A stretch of DNA of 35,715 bases, from the NCBI GenBank assembly GCA_021154325.1, contig JAJKIR010000046.1, positions 1-35,715 on the forward strand, written 5' to 3'. A model generated the notes under the pieces. It did no database searches. It had not been told where the DNA came from and saw only the letters and a list, made by a program, of their open reading frames with translations. The DNA is from Gemmatimonas sp. GTDB lineage: Bacteria; Gemmatimonadota; Gemmatimonadetes; Gemmatimonadales; Gemmatimonadaceae. Made by a program: the position numbers and the translations under genes. Below are positions 24,074-32,100 of this stretch, piece by piece (the first letter of the stretch is position 1; the number at the start of each line of letters is the position of its first letter).

Positions 24074-26789
24074 GCCGCGCGACTTGGGCGAACGCAGCTT
24101 CGCCCTCCTGCTCTTCCTCTACCCACGAGCGTTTCGCGACCGCTTCGGCGACGAGATGCTCGCCTTCTATCGCGCGCGCCGAGCCGAGGCGAGACACCGC
24201 GAGGGGGGACGGGGGACGTTCCGGCTGTGGCGGCATCTCGTGCTCGACATCCTCATCAGCGCACCCATCGAGCGGCTGCGGTCGCTGGATTCGCAGCGCG
24301 AACCCATGACGACGACGGCGGAGATGGAAGTGCCGTGGTCGTCTCCCTTCTATCTGGATCGCGAGGAAACGATGGACGCTCTTCGGCAGGATCTCCGCTT
24401 TGCCCTGCGAACGCTGCGCGCCCGGCCCGCGTTCACGCTGATCGCGGTGATCACCCTCGCGCTCGGCATTGGAGCGACGACGGCGATCTTCAGCGTGGTC
24501 AACGCCGTCCTCCTCCGCCCCATGCCATGGCCGCATCCGGAGCGGCTCGTCCTCGTGTGGGGGACGCGCGACCAGGTAAAGCAGAATGGCGTCGTCTTCC
24601 TCGATTACATCGACTGGCAAGCTCAATCTCGGAGCTTCGACGCGCTCGCGGTCATGCGGGGCCAGAGCGTCAACCTCACCGGCGGCGATCAGCCCGAGCG
24701 GATCATCGGCAGCTTCGTGAGCGCGAACCTCTTCCCGATCCTTGGCGCCACACCCGAACAGGGACGGTTCTTCACGGATCAGGAGACCGTCGTCGCGACG
24801 AAGCAACCCGTCGCCGTCATCAGCGACGACTGCTGGCGGACCCGCTTCGGCGCACGCCCCGACATGATCGGACGAACACTCGTATTGAATGGCGTTGCAT
24901 TCACAGTCGTGGGCATCACCCGGCCCGATCTTCACGCACCGCTTGGCACGCCCGATGTGTGGATGCCAATCGGCTACTACCCCAATGCGGGCGATCTCGA
25001 GCTGCGCGGGCGTCCCGGCGTGCTCGTCGTCGGGCGGCTCAAGCCAGGCGTGCGCGTGGAGCGCGCGCAGTCCGATCTCGACGCGATATCCGGGCGGCTC
25101 GCGCAGCTGTATCCGGCGACAAATACCGGCATCGGTGCAAACGTGCAGCCTCTCGTCGACCAGATTGTAGGACCGGTGCGGACTCCGATTCTCATCGTGC
25201 TCGGCGGCGTCGGCATCGTGCTGCTGATTGCGTGCGCCAACGTGGCGAACCTGCAGCTCGCGCGGGCCGCGGCGCGCCGTCGCGAGCTGTCGTTGCGCAC
25301 CGCGTTAGGCGCGGCCCGCACTCGGCTGGTGCGCCAGCTCCTCACGGAGAGCCTCCTGCTGTCGATCATTGGCGGAGCGTTGGGCATTCTCATCGCGCGG
25401 TGGGGAGTGACGGTGCTGGCCACTCAGTTGACATCGATGGTGCCGGTGAACGGCGAGATCGCGCTGGACGGATCGGTGCTGCTGTTCGCATCGGCCATCA
25501 CTCTTGGCGCGGGTCTGCTCTTCGGCAGCGCGCCGGCGTGGCAGTACTCGCGCGCCGACGTTCGCGACGCACTCAGCGTACGATCGGACGCGGGAGCGCC
25601 CGCGGGCCGGCGCCACAGCCTGCGGGGCGTTCTCGTGGCGGCACAGCTCGCGCTCAGCGTCGTGCTGCTCGTGAGCGCGGGGCTGCTCACGCGCAGCCTG
25701 TTCGCGCTGGCACGCGTGGAGCCGGGCTTCGATCCGTCGCACACCATGACGCTGCAGTTCCGGCTTCCGGCGGCGAAGTACAAGACCGAGGCACAGATCG
25801 CGGAGATGTTCACGCGCACTCTCGAGCAGATGCGTGGCGTGCCCGGTGTCGAGAATGCCGCGCTCGTGCGGGCGACGCCGCTCAACGGCAACGGCGAATC
25901 GTACCCGTACGTTCTGGCGGACAAGCCGGTGGCTAACCTTCAAGCGGCGCCCACGGCGCAGCTCAACGTGGTGAGCCCCGGATACTTCGCGACGATGCGC
26001 ATCAGGCGCCTCGCGGGCCGGGATTTCACGATGGACGACCGCGCCGGCGGCATCCCCGTCGCCATCGTGAATGAGCAGCTGGCGAAGCGGTCCTGGCCTA
26101 ACGAGTCAGCGATCGGCAAGCGCATCCGGCTCGGGGGAGCCGACGCGGCATGGGCGACGATCGTCGGCGTCGTTGGCACCGTGAAGCATTTCCGCCTCTC
26201 TGAGGATCCACTCGATCAGGCGTACGTCCCGTACATGCAGCGGCCGCTCATCTTCACCGAGGCGGTGGTGCGCGCCACCGGCGATCCGACGGCGCTCGCG
26301 AGTGCAGTTCGCGGCGCGATCTGGCGCGTCGACCGCGACCAGCCAGTCTGGCGAGTTCGCACGCTGGATCGGGTCCTCGACGAAGCACGCGGCGGGCCCA
26401 AACTCACCGTCTGGTTGATGGCGGCGTTCGCGGTTCTCGCACTGGTCCTCGCAGCGATTGGCGTGTACGGCGTGATGAGCTACGCCGTGGCTCGGCGCAC
26501 GCAGGAGGTGGGCATCCGCATGGCGCTTGGCGCGCGACGCACGCAGGTGCTTGGAATGGTGCTCCGCGACGGAATGCGGACGATCGGCATTGCCCTCGCC
26601 GCGGGGCTCGTTATCGCGGCGGCGGCGACCCGACTCATCGCCAGCCAGCTCTTCGGCGTGAGCACGATGGATCCGTTGACCTTCACGATGGTGCCGATCC
26701 TCCTCGGACTCGTTGCGCTCGCCGCCTGCTACATCCCGGCGCTGCGCGCGAGTCGCGTGGATCCGATCGTGGCGCTCCGCTCCGAATGA
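24072..26789 (+). CDS. ADOP-type ABC transporter permease (duplicated MacB/FtsX)
   Basis: The 905-residue protein starts at ATG 24072 ([30 protein letters not shown]), not at 24000, whose extra codons are repeat DNA. Residues 1-100 form the small soluble prefix seen in acidobacterial duplicated orphan permeases. TM1 is at about 121-148 ([28 protein letters not shown]), followed by a periplasmic MacB core and three FtsX helices (about 365-490). A second MacB-FtsX unit ends [16 protein letters not shown]. No ATPase gene is adjacent, as is usual for ADOPs. These exporters probably handle lipids, peptides or toxic compounds. The PadR gene follows after 4 nt, which implies coupled expression and repression. 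Confidence 0.92.
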   Translation: MPRDLGERSFALLLFLYPRAFRDRFGDEMLAFYRARRAEARHREGGRGTFRLWRHLVLDILISAPIERLRSLDSQREPMTTTAEMEVPWSSPFYLDREETMDALRQDLRFALRTLRARPAFTLIAVITLALGIGATTAIFSVVNAVLLRPMPWPHPERLVLVWGTRDQVKQNGVVFLDYIDWQAQSRSFDALAVMRGQSVNLTGGDQPERIIGSFVSANLFPILGATPEQGRFFTDQETVVATKQPVAVISDDCWRTRFGARPDMIGRTLVLNGVAFTVVGITRPDLHAPLGTPDVWMPIGYYPNAGDLELRGRPGVLVVGRLKPGVRVERAQSDLDAISGRLAQLYPATNTGIGANVQPLVDQIVGPVRTPILIVLGGVGIVLLIACANVANLQLARAAARRRELSLRTALGAARTRLVRQLLTESLLLSIIGGALGILIARWGVTVLATQLTSMVPVNGEIALDGSVLLFASAITLGAGLLFGSAPAWQYSRADVRDALSVRSDAGAPAGRRHSLRGVLVAAQLALSVVLLVSAGLLTRSLFALARVEPGFDPSHTMTLQFRLPAAKYKTEAQIAEMFTRTLEQMRGVPGVENAALVRATPLNGNGESYPYVLADKPVANLQAAPTAQLNVVSPGYFATMRIRRLAGRDFTMDDRAGGIPVAIVNEQLAKRSWPNESAIGKRIRLGGADAAWATIVGVVGTVKHFRLSEDPLDQAYVPYMQRPLIFTEAVVRATGDPTALASAVRGAIWRVDRDQPVWRVRTLDRVLDEARGGPKLTVWLMAAFAVLALVLAAIGVYGVMSYAVARRTQEVGIRMALGARRTQVLGMVLRDGMRTIGIALAAGLVIAAAATRLIASQLFGVSTMDPLTFTMVPILLGLVALAACYIPALRASRVDPIVALRSE

Positions 26790-26793
26790 TTCG

Positions 26794-27210
26794 ATGAGAC
26801 GCGCCGCGGATCCGCGCGAGCTTCTGCCGCTCACACCGGCGGTGCTGCACATCCTCCTGGCGCTCGCCGATGGCCGGCGAAACGCCAGCGAGGACGACCA
26901 TGTAGGGCGTCACGGCTATGCGGTTGCGCAGGAAGTCGAGGAAATGACTGAGGGCCAGATCCGGATGGGACCCGGCACGCTGTACGGCTCTATTCAGCGT
27001 ATGCTCACATCGGGTCTCATCGAGGAGGTGGCGAAACCGAGGAGCGCGACGCGCGGCGCCGGCGGCGGATCGGACGAAGATGAGCGGCGCCGGTACTATC
27101 GACTGACTCCCCTCGGCAGCCGCGTGCTCGAGCTGGAGCTTGCTCGTTTGGCGCGGGTGGTCGTCATCGCCAGAGCCAAGCATCTCCTGCACGGACCCGA
27201 GCCGGCATGA
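26794..27210 (+). CDS. PadR-family transcriptional repressor
   Basis: The start is ATG 26794, 4 nt past the permease stop; the frame upstream is overlap noise. The 138-residue protein has the PadR winged helix: LTPAVLHILLAL, then RHGYAVAQEVEE, and GPGTLYGSIQRMLTSGLIEEV, with the wing RRRYYRLTPLGSRVLELE. Between helix 1 and RHGYA there is an insert (DGRRNASEDDHVG) where most family members have only about four residues. The C-terminal helix (ARLARVVVIARAKHLL) would dimerise. PadR partners commonly repress adjacent transporters in response to ligands. A likely target is the dyad at 23951-23973. Confidence 0.93.
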   Translation: MRRAADPRELLPLTPAVLHILLALADGRRNASEDDHVGRHGYAVAQEVEEMTEGQIRMGPGTLYGSIQRMLTSGLIEEVAKPRSATRGAGGGSDEDERRRYYRLTPLGSRVLELELARLARVVVIARAKHLLHGPEPA

Positions 27211-27273
27211 ACTGACGTCTTCCGCGTTGCTGCGCGGCGACGCATTTTGGGCATACCCTGACGACGACGTCCC

Positions 27274-27672
27274 ATGCTACGCCGCCGCTACACCCTCCGC
27301 CGCTCCACCTTTCTCGCCCTCCTGCTGCTCGCGCCGCTCGGCGTCGACGCATGCCGACACAAGTCCATCGCGCCGGAGCCAGAACCGCCGCCGAGGACGT
27401 TCGTTCACGTTGCCAACGGTGAATTCCTCGACGCGGTAGTCTACGTCGTCGATCGTGGCCAGCGTGTTCGCCTCGGTGTCGCGAGCTCGAACCGGACTAC
27501 GGACTTCGAGATCCCGGCGCATCTCCTCTTTGCCGCCACGCCGTTGAGCTTCGTGGTGGATCCGATCGGCGCGCCGGCGCGGCCGTCGACGGGCGATCTG
27601 GTGATCGTGCCTGGCGACGACCTCGAGCTGCGACTGAACGGCGGCCGGGCCGTCCTGACGAAGCGACCCTGA
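27274..27672 (+). CDS. Small hypothetical lipoprotein
   Basis: The 132-residue protein has a basic N-terminus (MLRRRYTLRRST), a hydrophobic stretch (FLALLLLAPLG) and a possible lipobox ending VDAC with Cys27, followed by a proline-rich tether (APEPEPPPR). The mature domain, about residues 40-130, looks all-beta (TFVHVANGEFLDAVVYVVDRGQRVRLGVAS, LVIVPGDDLELRLNGGRAVL) and could be a small Ig-like or transthyretin-like fold. I do not recognise the family. It follows the PadR gene after 63 nt and may be on the same message. Its stop (27670-27672) is directly followed by heptad element D. Confidence 0.65.
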   Translation: MLRRRYTLRRSTFLALLLLAPLGVDACRHKSIAPEPEPPPRTFVHVANGEFLDAVVYVVDRGQRVRLGVASSNRTTDFEIPAHLLFAATPLSFVVDPIGAPARPSTGDLVIVPGDDLELRLNGGRAVLTKRP

Positions 27673-27674
27673 TA

Positions 27675-27744
27675 GTGATTGGTGATTGGTGGCTGGCGAT
27701 TGTTGGCTGGTCAGCACCGATCACCGATCACCGATCACCGATCA
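27675..27744. repeat. Heptad-repeat element D between convergent genes
   Basis: Left array: GTGATTG twice, then GTGGCTG, GCGATTG, TTGGCTG (27675-27709). A 7-nt spacer follows, then CCGATCA four times (27717-27744). The right array is the inverse of TGATTGG allowing G-U pairs, so the transcript folds into a long hairpin. The stop codon of the minus-strand DUF3761-like gene (27735-27737) lies inside the array. Confidence 0.9.
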
Positions 27745-28226
27745 CGCACTCCGCCGTGGTGCTTGCAGACCTCGTGGCCCTTGGCTTTGCCCGGCGGGAC
27801 GTTCTCGTAGTTGCCATCACGGCAGCGGACGCGATGGTGCTTCTCCTCGCGGCGTTCTTCGCGTCGCTCCTCGCGGCGCTCCTCACGTCGAGCCTCACGC
27901 TTTTCCTCGTGATGTCGGCCCCAGCGCCAGCCACGTCGCTCCTCGTAGCGCGGCTTCTCGTCGCGACGTGCGTCGGGCGTTCCCGCCTGCGCAACGCGCG
28001 CCGGCTCGGTGGGCGTCTTCGCGGAGCGGGACGGTGCCTTGTGCAGGATCGTCGAGTTCACGCGGTGAATGCCGCCGTGACCATCGCAGGCACTCGCGCC
28101 AGTCGCGGAGGTCGTTGAACCATCGTTGCACGCGGTCTTTCCTGACTGCGCGTGCGCGACCGCGGGAATGATGGCCGCGATGAAGGCGGCCGCCGCAGTG
28201 CGGGTGATGAAACGGGAAACAGACAT
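27735..28226 (-). CDS. Secreted protein with two DUF3761-like motifs and a charged helix
   Basis: The 163-residue protein has a signal peptide ending AVAHAQ (residue 27). Two similar motifs are visible: C33NDG...C47DGHGG and C135RDG...C154KHHGG, the pattern of DUF3761 repeats. Between them, residues about 107-129 repeat EERR several times, a sequence that forms a single stable charged helix. The final residues VRDR and the stop are encoded in heptad element D. GAGGG lies 5 nt before ATG 28226 and can be sequestered by an upstream complementary segment (see findings). Function is unknown. The histidines and cysteines of the HGG motifs might bind metal, which is not tested. Confidence 0.72.
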   Translation of the reverse strand: MSVSRFITRTAAAAFIAAIIPAVAHAQSGKTACNDGSTTSATGASACDGHGGIHRVNSTILHKAPSRSAKTPTEPARVAQAGTPDARRDEKPRYEERRGWRWGRHHEEKREARREERREERREERREEKHHRVRCRDGNYENVPPGKAKGHEVCKHHGGVRDR

Positions 28227-28230
28227 GGGG

Positions 28231-28287
28231 CCCTCGGAAGGTGTCGCGAAATTGACGCCTTCAGAGTCGTAAGCGTCACCCCGAGGG
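28231..28287 (-). promoter_or_regulatory. Leader hairpin covering the ribosome site of the DUF3761-like gene
   Basis: On the minus strand CCCTCGG (complement of 28281-28287) can pair with CCGAGGG (28231-28237), which contains the GAGG ribosome site. A nested hairpin, GAAGGCGTC with GACACCTTC, lies between them (28237-28262). It may serve as a terminator for the DUF5916 gene, a translational switch, or both. Confidence 0.35.
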
Positions 28288-28301
28288 ATAGGTGCGCGGG
28301 A

Positions 28302-30746
28302 TCACATCCGAAAGAGATAGCTCGCCTTCACGAAGAACGCGTCGTCGACGCGCCGCGCGCCCGCGAGCAGATCCTCGCTCCGCCATCGCTGCCTGAGCTG
28401 CGCCGGGTCGGAGTCGGCGCGGAAATACGTGCTGCCGTACCCGGCGAAGAAGACAGTGCCAGGGTTGGGCTGATACGACACCAGCCAGTCGGCGCGGAAG
28501 GTGTGGTCGCGTTCGGGAATGCTCGCCACGAAGGTGCCGTCCGCCTGCCGGAAGAGCAGCCGGCCATTGGTGCGCGATTCGTCCCGCAGCGCAAGTTGAT
28601 CGGCCGCCGTGTATTCGCCGACGAGACGGAAGAAGAGCGGACGAGCGATCTGGTATTCGGTCTTCACGCGCGTGATGCGCGCGCTCTCGACGATGTCGCC
28701 ACTCGTGCGGCGGTTGTAGCTCTGATATTGCCACGATGGACTGATGCGCAGCTTGTTGGTCGGGCGGACCAGCGCGCTCACCGACGAGTACACGATTCCA
28801 GACGACGCCCACTCGTAGAAGTTCTCGTCGTGTCCCCACAGGTACATCGCGTTCATCGAGAACTGCTGCCACTGCGGCGTTCCCAGCGAGAACACCCAAT
28901 CCTGATTCGGAATGCGCGGCGTTCCGGTGAACGGCACGGTGTCGATGGCCGTTCCCGTGACGCGTTCCACGTAGGTGCTCGGGAAGAGCTCCGGATCATA
29001 TCCGAAGGTCTCGAGAAGGAGCGAGAACCCGGCGCTCCAACCACCGCGCATCTGGAGATGCGTGTTGATGTGGAATTTCTTCTCGATTGCGTCGCGCTTC
29101 TGGGTGAAGTACGCGTACTTCCAGGTGAGATAGTAAACGGGATCGAAGGTGAAGGACTGCAACCATCCGTCGCGATTGCCGAGCCACGTCAGGCGGTGAT
29201 CGACGGCGGAATTCACGACGCCAGGCCGTCCGATGAACCCGCTCGCGGCGACGAAGTGCTCGTCGATGCCTGTGAGCACGTAGTCCCACCCGAATCGCTT
29301 TCCATTCCGGTCGAACGCTGCCCCCCAGAGCGGCGCCGCGGTCACGCGATGCGCGAACAACTGATCGTCCGTGCGACTGCCAGCCGCCTGGAAGTTGAGC
29401 GAGTAGAGTTTACGAAACACGAGCGATCCGTCGACGTCGGCGACGCGATTGGACCACTGGCCATCGGACCGGTCGGTGTACGTCGCGCCAAGATGCGACT
29501 GATCGCCGAGGTCGCGCGCCATCCGCGCGATGGTATAGATCGGGTGTGATCCCGGCTGGCCATGCGCGGGATCGTACGAGAGCGAGTAGAGGCGATCGTC
29601 GACCGCCGACAGCAGCGCAACCGACGTTCCCGAGAGCTTGCCCGTGAGCTTCGTCGCGAAGACGGGCTGCTGGATGCGCCGCGTGTACACGAGGTTGCTC
29701 GGCGTACTGAACCCTTCCATCCCTTCCAGGAAGAACGGCCGCTTCTCCGCGAAGTAGAGCGCCTGACGAGGGTCGAAGGTGAACTGCCCCGCGTCCGACT
29801 CCACCTGTGAGAAGTCGGGATTCACTGTCCCGTTGAGGGTGAGATTGTTGGTGATCCCCCACCGTGCGTTGCCGCCGAAGACGGGATTCTCGCCGTCGTA
29901 GCACCACCGGCCAGCGGCGGTCGGCGAACAGCGCGCGCCAACGGTGCGTTGAGTCGCCTCGGGATTCACGTCGAGCACGAGCCCGCGACGGAGATCGGTC
30001 AGTCCGTCGAGCGTACCGGACTGTCCGAGAAAGGAAGCCGCGGCGCGTTTGGCTGGAGCCCAGCTGTCCTCGTAGCCGGAGTGCTGAATGACGCGCACGA
30101 CGTTGAGCCCCCAGCTCTGCGTCTCGGTCGGCTGGTAGCGCAGCGACTTGAACGGGATGCGGATCTCGACCTCGTATCCGAACGGCGTGACGTGTCCCTT
30201 CGATTGGAAGACGAAATCCTGGCTCAGATCCGCCTGCTGCCGCGCCGAGCTCTGCGTCGTCATGAACCCGGCCGATTGCTGGCGATTGGTCTCGAGAATC
30301 GCGCCATCCATCTGCACGCCTAACGGGTTGACGCCGAACACCAGCGCCTGGCGCCCGTCGTTGAAGGTGCCGAGGAGGATCTGTACCTGGTCGTCAGCGT
30401 CGATGCGGTCGCGATCGGCGAGCGTTGCGACCGGAGCACCGTGTCGCTCGAACGCGCGAACACCGAAATGAATCGCCGTGGCCGAGTACCAGACGAGCAC
30501 CTGTGTAGAGTCGTCGGCGGCAACACCATCTTGCGGTGAGAACTGCGAGAAGCCGGTGAGAAGCGCGGCCTGACGCCACACCGGTTCGTCGAGATGGCCG
30601 TCAACGCGATCGTCGGCCTCGAGTCGCGGGACGCGCACATGCAGTTGGTGCGACGTGCCGACGTAGACTGCTCCCGGCTCGCCAGGGCCCGGGTGTGATG
30701 CGACGATCGCGGCGAGAAGTGCGATGGCTGGGGCGGGAACGAACAC
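28302..30746 (-). CDS. CBM9-like/DUF5916 outer-membrane protein
   Basis: The 814-residue protein begins at GTG 30746 with a signal-like segment (MFVPAPAIALLAAIVAS). Residues about 35-210 match the carbohydrate-binding family 9-like domain (EADDRVDGHLDEPVWRQAALLTGFSQ, ... VNPLGVQMDGAI). The rest is the DUF5916 region with a beta-barrel-like pattern and short hydrophobic strands (FTFDPRQALYFAEKRPFFLEGMEGFSTPSNLVYTRRI). Members have been called membrane-associated hydrolases, but no catalytic residues are confirmed here. It probably sits in the outer membrane. Two direct repeats upstream (30798-30835) may be operator sites. A GCCTAACG copy occurs at 30318. Confidence 0.85.
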   Translation of the reverse strand: MFVPAPAIALLAAIVASHPGPGEPGAVYVGTSHQLHVRVPRLEADDRVDGHLDEPVWRQAALLTGFSQFSPQDGVAADDSTQVLVWYSATAIHFGVRAFERHGAPVATLADRDRIDADDQVQILLGTFNDGRQALVFGVNPLGVQMDGAILETNRQQSAGFMTTQSSARQQADLSQDFVFQSKGHVTPFGYEVEIRIPFKSLRYQPTETQSWGLNVVRVIQHSGYEDSWAPAKRAAASFLGQSGTLDGLTDLRRGLVLDVNPEATQRTVGARCSPTAAGRWCYDGENPVFGGNARWGITNNLTLNGTVNPDFSQVESDAGQFTFDPRQALYFAEKRPFFLEGMEGFSTPSNLVYTRRIQQPVFATKLTGKLSGTSVALLSAVDDRLYSLSYDPAHGQPGSHPIYTIARMARDLGDQSHLGATYTDRSDGQWSNRVADVDGSLVFRKLYSLNFQAAGSRTDDQLFAHRVTAAPLWGAAFDRNGKRFGWDYVLTGIDEHFVAASGFIGRPGVVNSAVDHRLTWLGNRDGWLQSFTFDPVYYLTWKYAYFTQKRDAIEKKFHINTHLQMRGGWSAGFSLLLETFGYDPELFPSTYVERVTGTAIDTVPFTGTPRIPNQDWVFSLGTPQWQQFSMNAMYLWGHDENFYEWASSGIVYSSVSALVRPTNKLRISPSWQYQSYNRRTSGDIVESARITRVKTEYQIARPLFFRLVGEYTAADQLALRDESRTNGRLLFRQADGTFVASIPERDHTFRADWLVSYQPNPGTVFFAGYGSTYFRADSDPAQLRQRWRSEDLLAGARRVDDAFFVKASYLFRM

Positions 30747-30797
30747 GTGTCAGCTCTTGGTGACGGCCCTGAGATAGTGGGGCGTGTGGCGGGCGCC

Positions 30798-30835
30798 GTT
30801 CAATACCGCCCGTGTTCGAATTGTGTTAATACCGC
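30798..30835 (-). promoter_or_regulatory. Paired direct repeats upstream of the DUF5916 gene
   Basis: GTTCAATACCGC (30798-30809) and GTTAATACCGC (30825-30835) repeat with 27-nt spacing on the plus strand in an AT-rich island about 50-90 nt upstream of the GTG start. They may be binding sites for a regulator or promoter parts. The sequence alone cannot decide. Confidence 0.35.
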
Positions 30836-30851
30836 TTCTCAGAGCAGGCGC

Positions 30852-30880
30852 TTAGCTCAGGACGAGAGAGCTGAGCCTAA
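30852..30880 (-). terminator. Hairpin overlapping the MFS stop codon
   Basis: TTAGCTCAG (30852-30860) pairs with CTGAGCCTAA (30871-30880) apart from one bulged G. The right arm overlaps the TAG of the MFS gene (30877-30879). No T-run follows, so it is a weak candidate terminator for the TPR-S41-MFS operon. Confidence 0.35.
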
Positions 30881-32100
30881 TCGGCCGCGACTGGCTCTCC
30901 GCCGAAGATTGCACCGCGCCGCTCGCGCCCGAACCACGCCGCGATCGCGCCGAGCGCGAAGACGGTCGCCGCGGTGAGCGCCATCGAGTTCGCGTACGTC
31001 GTATGCTCGGCGAAGACGGCTTCGATGTACGTCACGTAGCTCGCGAGCATCACGCCCACCTGATACGCAAAGCCGGGTAGAAATCCGCGCACCGAATCCG
31101 GCGACAGCTCGGTGATGTGCGCGGGAATCACGCCCCACGCACCCTGCACCATGAACTGCATGACGAACGCGCCCGCGACCAGTACGGCGATGCCAGGTGC
31201 GTGCGACCAGATCGGAATCGCGAGAATCGCGAGCACGAGTGCGATCACGATCGCCTTGCGGCGCCCGATGCGATCGCTGATGTGGCCGAACACGATGCCG
31301 CCGATGATCGCTCCCACCATCGAGAACGCGGTGAGCGCTGCACGGTTCTGCGGCGTGAAGCCCCAGTCGCGCTGAAGGAAAGTCGGATACATGTCCTGCG
31401 TGCCATGCGATATGAAGTTCATCATCGTCATGAGCACGACCAGATACAGAAAGATCTTCCAGTGCGACACGATCGCCCGGCCGAGCTGACCCCAGCTGTC
31501 GTGCTTGGTCCGTTCCCACACCTCCGACTCTTTCACACCCATGCGTACGTACAGCGCGAGCAGCGCCGGCAGTCCGCCAATGAAGAAGAGTGGCCGCCAT
31601 CCCCAACGCGGGAAGATGACGAAATACGCGAGCGCGGCCAGGAGATAACCGCACGCATAGCCCTCCTGCAGCAGCCCGGAGAGGATGCCGCGGCGTGAGG
31701 CGGGTGCCTTCTCCATCGCGAGCGACGCGCCCACGCCCCATTCGCCGCCCATGCCGATGCCGAACAATGCGCGGAGAATGAGAAATGTGCTGAAATTCTG
31801 CGCGAAGCCCGTCGCTACTTCGACGGCTGCGTAGAACACGAGGTCGATCATCAGAGGCAGCCGCCGGCCGTAACGATCGGCCATCAGCCCGAAGATGAAC
31901 GCGCCGATCGGCCTGAACGCGAGCGTCAGCGTCAGCGAGTAGGCGATGTCCTTGTCCGGTCGTCCGAAGTCCTTCGCGATGGCGGTGAGCGCCATGACGA
32001 CGAGGAAGTAGTCGAACGCGTCGAGCATCCAGCCGAGGAAGCTGGCGGCGATGGCGTGGCGATGATCGGTTGTGGCGGAGCGTGTCGCGGAAGTCGTCAC
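30877..32100 (-). CDS. SHS-type MFS symporter (lactate/sialate family)
   Basis: The 407-residue protein begins at GTG 32100, overlapping the S41 protease stop as GTGA. It has about 12 transmembrane helices. The family signature ADRYGRR is at residues 74-80 and its second copy GHISDRIGRRKA lies in the C-half. Phrases such as FDYFLVVMALTAIAKDFG and FLILRALFGIGMGGEWGVGASLAMEKAPASRRGILSGLLQEGYACGYLL fit the sialate/lactate:H+ symporter group. Substrate is inferred only at the carboxylate level. Upstream frame to 32403 is antisense-like noise and was not used. It is the last gene of the TPR-S41-MFS operon. Confidence 0.88.
   Translation of the reverse strand: MTTSATRSATTDHRHAIAASFLGWMLDAFDYFLVVMALTAIAKDFGRPDKDIAYSLTLTLAFRPIGAFIFGLMADRYGRRLPLMIDLVFYAAVEVATGFAQNFSTFLILRALFGIGMGGEWGVGASLAMEKAPASRRGILSGLLQEGYACGYLLAALAYFVIFPRWGWRPLFFIGGLPALLALYVRMGVKESEVWERTKHDSWGQLGRAIVSHWKIFLYLVVLMTMMNFISHGTQDMYPTFLQRDWGFTPQNRAALTAFSMVGAIIGGIVFGHISDRIGRRKAIVIALVLAILAIPIWSHAPGIAVLVAGAFVMQFMVQGAWGVIPAHITELSPDSVRGFLPGFAYQVGVMLASYVTYIEAVFAEHTTYANSMALTAATVFALGAIAAWFGRERRGAIFGGEPVAAD

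Noticed and set aside
27840..27910. DNA tandem repeats in the charged region of the DUF3761-like gene
   Set aside because: The periodicity follows from the EERR protein repeats; it is listed as a protein feature, not as an independent DNA element.
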